A stretch of 19,519 bases of DNA from Gamarada debralockiae (Eukaryota > Ascomycota > Leotiomycetes > Helotiales > Hyphodiscaceae). The translations under genes were made by a program, and so were the position numbers. The stretch covers positions 1-19,519 of the forward strand of contig NXFV01001486.1 of the NCBI GenBank assembly GCA_002803225.1, in the 5' to 3' direction. Positions 1 through 8,800 of this stretch are shown here, piece by piece; positions within the stretch are counted from its first letter, which is position 1; each line of letters opens with the position of its first letter. The notes under the pieces are model-generated. The model made no database searches. It was not told the DNA's origin and worked only from the letters and a program-made list of their open reading frames with translations.

Positions 1-780
1 CTGACCGTACCCCTAATAATATTATATATTTACCAGTGGGAATGCCCTTATATCTTATTATATCAGATCTAAGGGTTTTTTTATTATATTATACGACATT
101 ATTATCATAAAGGGAACTCAATTATTATATGGGATTATGTGTAATATATTACTATATGTGTTGCACTACTAAAAACACTGCCTCCACGACCATCAACAAT
201 CCGAATATCCTCGATCGTCCATTTTCATTTCTCACGAAGCGAAGCTACACCGCAAATTTCATCTTCATCCGTATGAAGCGCATTATCAAGAACGCTCGTG
301 AGATTATCACGACACCCGGACGCGGATTCCTTCCTGCGAATAGCCAGCTGTCCAAACTGCAAAACTTGCGACAGCATATTTAGTGGTTTCTACCCTATGG
401 GTAAAGTTTCGAGACTTAAATACGCCAATAGCTCGCAGAATTTCACTCTGGAACATATCCAGGCATTTACCAAGGATGGGTGTCTGAGGTCAACAAGATA
501 GAGGAAGACTAATGACTGAACGATGAGGCAGCGAAGCCTAGCGAGGAGGAGTCATGACGGGATGGAGCTGCGATGGGATTACGATCGTGTCTAATTATTT
601 GCATGATATGACTGCGAGCGCAGTAATAGAGCATAGGACATAAAATTTGTCTCTTGAATTTTTCTCTCACTATTTAGAGAGTAGGTCGATTTGTTGATCC
701 CCAAATCCGGTGTTTGTGAATCTCTCAAACCATTTGAACGATTCAAACCCAATAGTTGGCAATCCTTTCCTGCTCAACCT
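1..780. other. Left-edge spacer, AT-rich for the first ~180 bases, no supported gene
   Basis: The first ~180 bases are strongly AT-rich with many TTATTATAT-like stretches, as in mutated transposon relics of fungi. Between about 240 and 500 two overlapping plus-strand frames stay open. One (roughly 256-501) encodes a Cys-containing stretch with CPNCKTC, but it has no convincing start, no domain I recognise and no intron structure, so I do not call it a gene. Bases 500-780 hold nothing I can identify except the half-motif at 733-743. Confidence 0.5.
733..743 (+). promoter_or_regulatory. Half-copy of the dyad motif, TTTGAACGATT
   Basis: This 11-mer is identical to the right arm of the near-palindrome at 4365-4404 (positions 4380-4390), in the same orientation. 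It lies about 40 bases beyond the stop codon of the coiled-coil gene. It may mark the outer edge of the duplicated unit, or be chance. The left arm (CAATCG) is missing here. Confidence 0.3.
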
Positions 781-2142
781 TTACTTTGCTCCAGCTGACC
801 CATGCATACATCGATAGACCTTGAACATGATCCCCGGACGCAACATCTCGGCACCAACACGAAGAAATCTTGTCGCCCATCTCGCTCTATGCCATACCCA
901 GATTACAATGCCTTGTACCATCCGCATGAGTCTCCCTAGAACGCCGGCCGAAAGCTCCCTTTCCAATTCTTCGATCCGTTCAAGTAGGCGTGCGTTCGCT
1001 TCGGCTGAAACGTTGGCTTGGATAGTGGCAGCTGCTGAATTCTCATCTCGCTCTTGGCGAGTAGTCAAAAGCTCTCGTTTGGCTTCATCTAATCTACTCT
1101 TTTGCTCCTCAAGCTCTTTGCGAGTATTGAAAAGCTCTATTTGCGTTTCGTCCAACGTGCCTCGGGTGTCGTTGATGACCTCAAGTTCTAGTTGAGTTTC
1201 CTCCAATGTGTTTTTGGTAGAGTCAAGCTTGTTTTTGAGCGTGGTGATTTGGTCCAGTAGGTCACCACGTTCCGCTGAAGCCGTTTTGTTGGTCTTCTCG
1301 AGCTGTAGGCGAGTTTCGTTCAGTGTGTTTTGGGTGGTGGCAAGCTCGTTCTTGAGCATGCTTACTTGGGCAAGCAGCTCATTCGAATGTTGCTCTTCAC
1401 TTGCTAATTTCCGCTTGAGATCGTCGCTCTCTGAAGAGAGGATGTTGGTCGTCTCCTTGGCGTCATTCAAATCCATCGTCAATTTCTCGAATTTCTGCTG
1501 CTGGGATTCGAGGTTGGCCAGTTTAGCATGACAGTCGTTCTGTTCCGCAATCGTCTCCTCGAGTTCTGCTCTCAGTCGAGCGGTTTCTTCCCTCTGTTCC
1601 GCAAGCTGTTGTCGCAGTGTTTCCGTCTTCGCAAGTAAAATGTCGCGTTTCTCTCTCATGTCATCGAGGGCTTGAGACTTTTGTGCTGAAGTGCAGCGTT
1701 CCTCCTCGAGTTGATGTTCCGCGATCTTGCGCATATTTGAATCGATCTTGCTCATATTTGATTCCAACGATGCCCATGTCTTCTCCGATTCCAACTTTTT
1801 CTCCAGCGCCTGAATCTCACTCCGAAGCTCGTTGGTCTTTTCATACTCCTCTGCCGCGTCTAGAAGCGCAGACTCCCATTCAGATACTTTCTCCTCAGCC
1901 TGGTTCTGGTGATACTTCCGGCAAAGACTAAGTTCAGCAAGTTGCATCAGCAATTCGAACGCTTCGCTCGGCGGCTTCGCTTCCATATCTTCAAGTAGAG
2001 AGTGTATTTCCTTGATTTCTGAATATCCAATGTCCCAGCGACATCGCTTATCCCATCGGGTGTAACCGACGCAGGTCATTGTGTAGTCCCCGCGGGAGAG
2101 GATATTCAGGGTTCTGTAAGCATCCCACTTTCTCTGCGCCAT
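781..2142 (-). CDS. Coiled-coil protein with N-terminal Cys/His module, 453 aa, function unknown
   Basis: This is an intact single-exon frame starting at the first ATG (2142) with MAQRKWDAY. Residues 1-95 form a compact module with W6, C24, C34, C74 and H78, in the pattern C-x9-C then LC-x3-HQNQ. From memory, similar short modules recur in unnamed proteins of filamentous ascomycetes; I know no function. Residues ~95-395 are an almost unbroken Glu/Lys/Gln/Leu-rich coiled coil with a 39-residue internal repeat. The last ~55 residues (GRLMRMVQGIVIWVW and on) are basic and hydrophobic, possibly a membrane-contacting tail. No signal peptide is seen. A broken paralog lies directly upstream on the same strand. 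The coding call is strong because the heptad pattern runs through the whole frame and the paralog conserves both ends. A structural or tethering role is only a guess. Confidence 0.82.
   Translation of the reverse strand: MAQRKWDAYRTLNILSRGDYTMTCVGYTRWDKRCRWDIGYSEIKEIHSLLEDMEAKPPSEAFELLMQLAELSLCRKYHQNQAEEKVSEWESALLDAAEEYEKTNELRSEIQALEKKLESEKTWASLESNMSKIDSNMRKIAEHQLEEERCTSAQKSQALDDMREKRDILLAKTETLRQQLAEQREETARLRAELEETIAEQNDCHAKLANLESQQQKFEKLTMDLNDAKETTNILSSESDDLKRKLASEEQHSNELLAQVSMLKNELATTQNTLNETRLQLEKTNKTASAERGDLLDQITTLKNKLDSTKNTLEETQLELEVINDTRGTLDETQIELFNTRKELEEQKSRLDEAKRELLTTRQERDENSAAATIQANVSAEANARLLERIEELERELSAGVLGRLMRMVQGIVIWVWHRARWATRFLRVGAEMLRPGIMFKVYRCMHGSAGAK
1207..1380 (-). repeat. 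117-bp-period internal repeat within the coiled-coil gene
   Basis: Two similar blocks start at 1207 and 1324, exactly 117 bp (39 codons) apart, each matching over about 57 bp. They encode LLDQITTLKNKLDSTKNTL and the more N-terminal LLAQVSMLKNELATTQNTL. A shorter third echo (TLDETQIEL) follows. The 39-residue unit is not a multiple of seven, so it shifts the heptad phase by four residues per copy. Confidence 0.7.
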
Positions 2143-2670
2143 GGTTGATTTGGTTGCTGAGCGTCGTTTGCCGAAGAAATTAGTTGCTGGTAATCACTTG
2201 AGCACGCGGAAGCTTCGGCTTTGGTGAATTGAATACTTAATAATTGAATAGGTTCTCTATTACGTTGGCACACGGGAAGTATGAGACGAGAATAGCAACA
2301 AAAGTGTTGCTGTCGCGGATGTCTGACGAAATGTTTCATGTTTGACACCGACAAAGCCGCGAGGATTGTCTCGGCTCACCAACAACGGCAGGAGCATATT
2401 TCAAACATACAGAGCGGATAATTCCAGCTTTTTTCCAGCCGAAAGCTTTCGAAAATAACAAAAGGTTTGAATTTTATGTTTCATTCTGAGTCACAGCCTT
2501 GGGGTTGAGATGAATGCTCGTAGATGGAGTTTTGAGATGAGAACAACTGAATTTGTTTACATGTTGATCCAATGTCCGTCCGACTGCACACAATTGTACT
2601 GCAGTCTTGGAGCGATGTTTCAATCGTTTAAATAGTTTGAGCGATTAAGAAGTCCGAATTTCCGATCCTG
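2143..2670. other. Spacer between the two coiled-coil copies; promoter side of the intact gene
   Basis: There is no coding frame of substance here. A minus-strand frame at 2106-2354 overlaps the start of the intact gene in another phase and shows no domain. The stretch should hold the promoter of the 781-2142 gene and the 3' flank of the broken paralog. The only ordered signal is the dyad at 2621-2659. I saw no clear TATA box. Confidence 0.5.
2621..2659. promoter_or_regulatory. Near-palindromic dyad upstream of the intact coiled-coil gene
   Basis: The arms are CAATCGTTTAAA and GTTTGAGCGATT, an imperfect inverted repeat around a TA centre. The same motif with the same right-hand flank (AG then GTC-GAAT) recurs at 4365-4404, upstream of the broken paralog. 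It lies ~480 bp before the start codon here and ~340 bp before the paralog's. It could be a shared transcription-factor site or a leftover of the duplicated segment. Confidence 0.4.
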
Positions 2671-4025
2671 TCACATGTCCAAGTTGAAGGTCCCAAAGCC
2701 ATAAATTACGGTCCGATCTGCTTCAACAGTGCAACTACTCGGCATGAGTATGCGCCTCACCGTCAGTCGACCTCCTGCCCAAATAAAATAAACGAGCATT
2801 CTTGTATATCTCTTGAACGTGCCAAATAGAGTACCAAGATACCCAATTGAGAGCTGTTTTTCGAGCTATTGCATTCGCTCAAGCAGCGAGTTCTCTCTCA
2901 AAACAGCGGCAGCAGCAGCTCCTCCTGGACTTTCGTACCATCAGTAATATTTGCTTCAAGAGCGTCGCATCGGTCGAGCAAAGTCGACAACTGGGTCTCC
3001 AGATCATTCACTAGATCCTGGGACTTCTGTCCTTGAGCCATCGCTTCAGTGAGCTTTGGGTCAGCCGTTCCGCTTCCCTACACAGCTGCTCCTCTTGTTT
3101 ATGTTGTGCATGTAATTGAGTTTCAAGTGTTTGTGCCTTTGCGAGGACGATCTGCTGCTGTGCGAGTGTATCGTTGAGATCTTGCGCAGTTGTACTGAAA
3201 GTCGACGTTCTTGTTCGAAGCGAGATTCGAGAGCGGCGATGGTCTCATCTTGGGTGGATAGCTCGGCTTCAACCGTCCTCTTGAAGGTTTCTGCGTCTTT
3301 TCGTTCTTGCTCCAGAGTGGACTTCAAGTCTTCCATTGTGTGCATGTGCTCTTCCCTGATTGCCACGATATTTATCTGGCGTTCTGCTGCTGCCAGGTGC
3401 ACGTCGGCGAGCCGTGGTGATAGCTTGCCGCAGTTATCGGTGAGGGTTCTATGGGACCGTTCCCAATCTTGGTTCAGTCGATTGAATTCGTTGGCAAGGA
3501 TTTCGTTTCTAGTTCGAAGCTTAGCACATGCTTCTCTGGCCTGCTCGCAGTTCGAACAAGGCGCTCCCTCCTGCCGGATTTGAGTTCTCAACTCATTCAT
3601 CTCTCTCTCAAGGCTCTCTTTCGCTGCCCTCTTGTCCTCAAACTTCTGCTCCAGCATCATAGCCCGACTTCTCAGCCTCTCATCACTCTCAAACTCCTTC
3701 TGGGCGTCTATTATTGCAGCTTGGCACGCTGGTATGACGTTGTTCGGATGAGATTGAGCCTGGTGATCTCCGTGCAAAGGCTCAACTCCGCGATCTGCGG
3801 TAGGAATACATAGGTTTCGTTCGGGGCATGTCGTTCCATTTCGTTCAGAATGGAGCGAACTTGACGAACATTCTCGGGAGAAATATCCCAGTTGCATCAT
3901 TTGTCCCATTTGTTGAGCTCAACGCAGCTCATTTTGAAACTATCGCGGGGAATGATGTTTGGAGTGTTGTAGGCGTCCCATTTTCGAGGAGAGGTTGCGG
4001 AATTTCCGCAGTTGGATGAATACAT
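2671..4025 (-). pseudogene. Broken full-length paralog of the upstream-neighbour coiled-coil gene
   Basis: A start ATG at 4025 opens MYSSNCGNS, followed by RKWDAY, NIIPRDSFKMSCV and NKWDK, then TGA (3897-3899), then CNWDI and IAELSLC. These align in order with the intact 453-aa protein (RKWDAY, MTCV, RWDKRCRWDI, LAELSLC). Homology then passes through four frame changes: near 3773 (just after the third Cys), near 3180, near 3053 and near 2910. The coiled coil continues across each. The C-terminal part reads LLERMQ, stop TAG (2866-2868), then LEKQLSIGYLG, matching LLERIEELERELSAGVLG, and a hydrophobic basic tail ends at the stop at 2671. The span is ~451 codons against 453 in the intact copy. 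The TGA sits where the intact copy has CGA, a C-to-T change. None of the frame changes sits at a normal-sized GT-AG intron. Sequencing error could explain some frame changes but not easily the stops as well. Confidence 0.8.
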
Positions 4026-5564
4026 CTTGGGTAGAGTTGGATTTTGATTTGACAAATTCGAGGAATTTAATGAGAAGAGAGAACATAAATAAGTCTTTCT
4101 GGAGAATTCTACCCCGCTGATAACTGCGGCGGGGAGTTGTTTGCTGCTGTATCAGAAAGTCTCATTGGCTGAGACAAGGGCCACCAACAGTTGGTCCAAC
4201 ATGGAGAACCAGGGGAAATTCGAACAAAGATCGGCGTTTCTGAGGAATTAGAATTGCAGTGCTTGCAGGGGATTACCCGTTAGGCCTTCCGTTCTCCGGA
4301 ATCCCAGTTCCACGAAAAATAGGTGAGTTGGAAACAATCACCTGATCATCTCTTCCCATACTTCCAATCGCTTAAAGTGTTTGAACGATTGAGGTTGTCG
4401 GAATAAGAATTAAGGTGTTCAGTTTCTACCATTTAATAAGAAGAATCGGATTTTTAGATTCATATCTGTGATTGTATCAAAATTCATTAGAGTTTACTCG
4501 CCATCTAAAAGCAGGATCACCTACATATCCGAATGACAAAACCTCTCTATTATTCTACCGTATCTCTAGGAAAGTCTTCACCTTTTTCGCCTTCACACCT
4601 CCCCAGATCATCAATTTGATCATCTCTACCCAAGCGTTTTGATCAGGAAGGAGAGATCACGTGGAGAACTAGTGGAATGCTTAGTCACAAGGTGTTTGGC
4701 AGAATACAAGGATATCATGCGCGATGGAGATATAATTTAGATGGGGATTGGAGCTTGATTTTCCAGATATTTAAGAGATCCACCCCCTTATTAATGTGGA
4801 TCTACACCCCCTATAAGCAAGTATCTTATAAAGCAATTAATGCGGTAGACCGCGGGCCTATCCGAGAGCCCTAGGACTGCGTAGAGGCTCGAGTGGTGCG
4901 CATAGGGATATCCTGAGAGTCAAGAATCTCATAAATACGCGGCATTTTCGGTGTAGAAGGCAATGCTTGGATATCTATCGTACATAGCTGTCACACACAG
5001 TACTGTCGTCAAGCTTGGTGATGTTGTCTGATTTATTAAGGGGCTCAGGAGGGAGCTCCTGATCTAAGCTACGAGCTACAGTAGCGTCTTGCACGCTCCA
5101 CGTGACCTTTTTGCGACAATAGCATTGTTGTTGTGTGTTGTGTTGATAGTACTTTAGTGATTGTACTAGGAATCCAACGACTTTTTACTGCCGGCAGGAT
5201 CGAGTCACACGACTATATTTCTAGAAGAAACCAGAAAAATCTACCTGTTTGAAGGGCTGGAAACCCTAGTTTAACCCTCCCCTTGTCTGTGCAAGGAATG
5301 ACGGTTTATTTGGAGAATTGTGGGGGGGAGAGAGTAATGCCAGGTGGAACTTGGACTAGTCACTTCTCAACCTAGCAGAAAAATCTGCTGAGGAAACTCA
5401 GCGATACGACAAAATTCTTGATCTACAAGACATCCTTTGTCTGGACTCTTGAACTATCGAACATAGTAGGACATGAGCCTTCAGTTCCAGATGGAATTTT
5501 CGCTTCAGGCCCGTTCTGCAAGCATTTCCCAAGGCCTTTGAATCTCGTATGGGATATTTCTTAA
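4026..5564. other. Long spacer, no supported gene
   Basis: The promoter side of the broken paralog lies here and contains the dyad at 4365-4404. Bases 4440-4560 are AT-rich. A 65-codon plus frame at 4677-4874 has no start context or domain and is probably chance. Bases 5020-5300 have a TGTTG-rich, stop-rich texture that could be an old LTR fragment, but I found no paired repeat, so I do not call it. A minus-strand frame at 5398-5589 shows no recognisable domain. Confidence 0.45.
4365..4404. promoter_or_regulatory. Near-palindromic dyad upstream of the broken coiled-coil paralog
   Basis: The arms are CAATCGCTTAAA and GTTTGAACGATTG, a better palindrome than the copy at 2621-2659. The two copies share most positions over ~39 bases with one single-base gap, and both lie upstream of their paralog in the same orientation. 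Confidence 0.4.
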
Positions 5565-6118
5565 GTTCTTCGGCGAGGCCCTGTCCCATCCTCTAACTCC
5601 TCGATAAATGGCAGCAACAAGGTCATCATTGACGGCGATGATCTGATTGACGACGAAGTTATGACGGAACGACAACAAGACATGTGTACTAGAAGATAGA
5701 CATGAAGGACGGGGTATGGAATATGAGCAGAGTAACAAGGGAAGGCTTCGAGGCACTGCTTGAAGAGCTGGCTCATCCGTTCTCCGCGGAGCACTTAGGA
5801 TTGGCTGAGGAAGCTTTCTCTGAATATCGAGCTAACAGTGCTGAGTCAACTTAAATCAGGAGGTCAAAGCTAGTCACGTGTTATGAAAGGAGGATATAGT
5901 CACGGGACCTGACTCTGTTTCGGGATGATGCTCCAACCCACAATTCCCGATCCATTACGGGCCCGGTACAGTCAAATTGGTCAGAAGTTGAAGTTTCAGC
6001 TCCAAGGACAGGTAAAGTTTCGATGACCGAAGTGCTGGATGATCTCGGTATCAGAGTGACTTGTGACTCTCCTAGGTGCCTTCTTAGGAAGAGATGGAGC
6101 GCGCGTAACAGCACCTGA
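5565..6118 (+). pseudogene. Possible decayed reading frame, unrecognised
   Basis: A plus frame 5565-5699 encodes an acidic stretch (NKVIIDGDDLIDDEVMTE). In another frame, 5702-6118 is open except for TAA at 5852 and TAG at 5897, and encodes EGFEALLEELAHPF and later VSMTEVLDDLGIRV. The composition looks protein-like, and one frame with two stops plus a frame change fits a dead gene. I recognise no family, and no GT-AG pair that removes both stops keeps the frame. Minus-strand frames overlap it (5505-5756, 5398-5589). Non-coding sequence is a real alternative. Confidence 0.25.
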
Positions 6119-6768
6119 ACAGGCTTCGAACCCGGATTCCGAGCTCAAGGAGTCATTGTGCATTCAGCATGGGAGAATGAGCCAAGAACCAGAAGAGAGA
6201 GCTCAGCAATACATCATCGAGCACTGAGAATGAGAGGATGAGATGAGCGTGGGATAGAGTAAGTGGCGTCAGGGGATCTGCTGACCTGGGTCTTTCACTC
6301 GGCGCCGTAAGGTTGAATATCGTCACTCGTGGAATCGGAACGCAATCTCAAAACTCCCAGCAGCATTCAGGCTGTACCGGAAGAGTCGGATACAGCTTCA
6401 CAATGGTTTTCATTTGGATTTGAAGCCATACAAGACGCGTTTGATCTTATCAACGATCTAGATCGAGGGCGGGTTCTAAGAATAGACACACATCACGTGA
6501 TTTGTGTCTTGAATTTCATCATCGGCTTCGATTTCCAGGGCACTCAGCCACTTAGAATGAAAGTATTTACGCGTGCAAGGCAACTGGAGTCGCTCTGAAA
6601 TGTGCCACTTCTGCTGTTGCCGGTGTCCGGGTGGAAGAACTCCAAACCAAGGCACCACACCACATGCTTGGATTGTTTGGATGACACTTCCTTATCGCGG
6701 TGCATGATGCAGCTGCAAGGTGCGTCACAAGCTTTATCGCAAGCAGAGCTCCCCCTTTCCGACACCCC
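6119..6768. other. Spacer, no supported gene
   Basis: A plus frame at 6329-6598 (89 codons, beginning at GTG rather than ATG) contains WFSFGFEAIQDAFDLINDL and might belong to the same decayed locus as 5565-6118. Its minus-strand shadows are equally long. I see no promoter, intron pair or domain that would decide. Confidence 0.35.
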
Positions 6769-7659
6769 CCGCGGTTAACGTGGAAATTGTTCCTTCGTTA
6801 TCAAGGAAACCAAAGACCAAACCCGGTGATCCATCGCATACGCCAACTGCCTCGGGTCACTCTCTTTGCTTGATTCGGTGATGACAGGCGGCTGTGTGAT
6901 TGATGGATGGTGCCCTGTTTGACGTCTCAGACGGTAAATAAGAGGGAACACGTCCCCTCCGACTGACACTCTCTCTCTCTTTTCTACTCAACCATTAATC
7001 AAACCATATCAACAATCAAACAGCTATCAAACAATCTTCTTCAGTTATCATTTCACTAATTCATATCATCATAACGAGATAATTCCATTCATTTGATTTG
7101 CCAATTATCCGGACTTCATTCCTTGTCCTTATCTCAGCTCAGCCTCGTGGTCCGTCCTCGCCTCGTTCCAGCTGACTCACGCCGAAAACGCGGCATCAAC
7201 CAGCACTCTCTCGCACCTTCCATTCTTAGTCTCACACTCAGCTCGTCATTTCAATCACCACTTAACTGTGTGTGGTTCGACAATCTGCGCCTCCCAATAG
7301 TCTTATTGACAGTTAAACCGCCCATCGCTACCAGCACAGTCATCCGGCCGACTTGTGACTTCGTTCGTTTCGATACAACTGCTCTTAAACCGCATATTCT
7401 TCTACACTGCCTACCACCTAGGTGATCTTTCATCCGTCTCTCGAGAATCAGTTCGGATACTGCAGAACCGAGAACAAGGAATTGATTCGGGAACGAGCTT
7501 CAATAACTGGGAACCAGAGACTGAGCGGGTTCCGGAGATATCAACACCACTCTTGCATTCAGCTCTTTTGCTATCAGCATCAATCCTTAAGGTTTTGATA
7601 CCTTCGATCTCTTCCCAATAACAACTTCAACCGAACAACTCTCAATAATCACCTCGAAC
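6769..7659 (+). promoter_or_regulatory. Promoter and long leader of the 245-aa protein gene
   Basis: A pyrimidine tract (CTCTCTCTCTCTTTTCTACTC, about 6969-6990) followed by CAACC resembles fungal transcription-start regions. The sequence from there to the ATG at 7660 is CA/CT-rich, as fungal leaders often are. If transcription starts near 7000, the leader would be ~650 bases. Open plus frames at 7093-7425 and 7355-7621 fall inside it; they could be upstream ORFs but have no features of their own. An unspliced leader intron is possible and not resolved. Confidence 0.4.
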
Positions 7660-8477
7660 ATGTCGGAGTCAGGCACAACCTCCCCCGTTCAACAACGTGA
7701 CATCCGCTCCGCAGCCAAGCCCTTCAAACGCGACCGCGATTCCGGCGAGAAATGGTCAATGGGCACGCGCCCCTTGGCTGGCGTACGCATCAAATACAGC
7801 GGTATCCCAGGACAAGAGGACGAAGAACTTCTTGGAAGCAACCCAAGTCAGAAGGACAAGGTTCGCCCAATGAAGCCATGGAGGTACGTTTCCCTTCTCT
7901 TCCATCCCACCATTCCCCCCCAACCTCCACATGCAGAAGAAGGGAGAAGCTAATAGACTGCAGCAACTCACTCTACAAATCCCACGCCAACAAAACCCCC
8001 AAGCCAACCGGCCATCCCGGCTACGACTCCGGCAATGTTGCATCCAACCGCATGGTCCGCAAAGTCGACGCCCTCGTCGAAGCAAACGACCACACTGCCT
8101 CCCCACTCTCCAAATCCCTCCTCGAACTTCTCCCTCAACATGCCAACAACACCAACGGCGCTGTCCAAACCGCAATCCGCGACCAAGATTCTGGTATTCT
8201 CTACAGCTATGACAACGTCGGTGCAAGCCCAGGTGTGAAAGGACGAGCGGTTGGACTTGATAGCTTGGTGGAGATGGCGGAGAAGAAGTGGGTTGCGGAG
8301 CAGACGGATAAGATTGTTAAGGGTGAATATGAGGTTTTGGATGCCGAGGGCGAGACGACTGTCCTTTCTTCCAAGAAGGGAAAGAAAGGCTCCCCAAAGC
8401 AGCGGGCCGTTAAGAACTTCCCTGCTGTGGTTAAGAATGTGGATGCTGAGGAGGAGGATGGTTTTGAGCTTATTTGA
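7660..8477 (+). CDS. Unrecognised hydrophilic 245-aa protein, two exons
   Basis: Exon 1 is 7660-7883, beginning MSESGTTSPVQQRDIRSAAK. The intron is 7884-7963 (80 bp), with donor GTACGT, a GCTAAT branch-like site and acceptor CTGCAG. Exon 2 is 7964-8477. The junction restores AGC (Ser), giving KPWSNSLYKSHANKTPKP. An alternative acceptor ATGCAG at 7936 keeps the frame and would add nine residues. The protein is rich in Lys, Ser, Asn and Asp. It has no membrane segment or signal peptide, a central block (GILYSYDNVGASPG, GRAVGLDSLVEMAEKKWV), a basic KKGKKGS patch and an acidic tail DAEEEDGFELI. It looks like a conserved fungal protein of unknown function, perhaps nuclear from its charge pattern. 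Long opposite-strand frames over it (7756-8677) are shadows of its biased codon use. Confidence 0.75.
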
Positions 8478-8595
8478 GTGCTTGGCGAGAATTGAGGGCG
8501 AGGTGCTTTGTTGGGAGTTTGACATCGCTGCCTGCTTTCATCTTCTCTCGTTGGTGTGTTGATGAGGTTTGGTCTTGGCGTTGATCGGTGCATGG

Positions 8596-8800
8596 TATAG
8601 CTCACCCAGAACGGGGAGGACAGCTTACCCATTTTCATTTTGTTATGATCGGAGTACTTCGTTTGGGATTGGAGCATAGCCTACCCTGTGTATCATAAGG
8701 GAAGGATGGCTATAGACTTGGGATTGGTGTACGGACTGTGGGATTGCATAGCATGGCATAGCTTACCCTATGGTTAGGGAAGGATAGCTTGGGCTTGGTG
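8596..8800. repeat. Degenerate ~80-bp repeat cluster in the 3' region
   Basis: The short motif (C/T)ATAGC(C/T)(C/T)ACCC occurs at 8596, 8675 and 8757, spaced 79 and 82 bp, with a partial copy at 8620. Between copies, GGGAAGGAT, GGGATTGG and GGTG blocks recur in the same order. The units are badly eroded. They fall just past the stop codon at 8477, probably within the 3' UTR. Confidence 0.5.

Noticed and set aside
129..501. Two overlapping plus-strand frames near the left edge, one with CPNCKTC
   Set aside because: They are short, out of phase with each other, have no credible start or intron pair, and match no domain I know.
821..1931. Plus-strand Ser-rich frames opposite the coiled-coil gene
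   Set aside because: They mirror the Glu/Lys/Leu codons of the real minus-strand gene; low-complexity shadows.
3061..3909. A 282-aa minus-strand frame as an intact gene
   Set aside because: Its first ~60 residues are a wrong-frame reading of conserved N-terminal sequence and its last ~45 run out of frame; only the middle matches the paralog.
5020..5300. Possible LTR fragment
   Set aside because: The texture is suggestive but no matching second LTR, primer site or target duplication is visible.
6121..6140. CTTCGAACCCGG resembling a tRNA B box
   Set aside because: There is no A box at the right distance and no cloverleaf can be drawn.
7756..8677. Long minus-strand frames over the 245-aa protein gene
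   Set aside because: They are antisense to a well-supported two-exon gene with proper splice signals, and their translations are low complexity.
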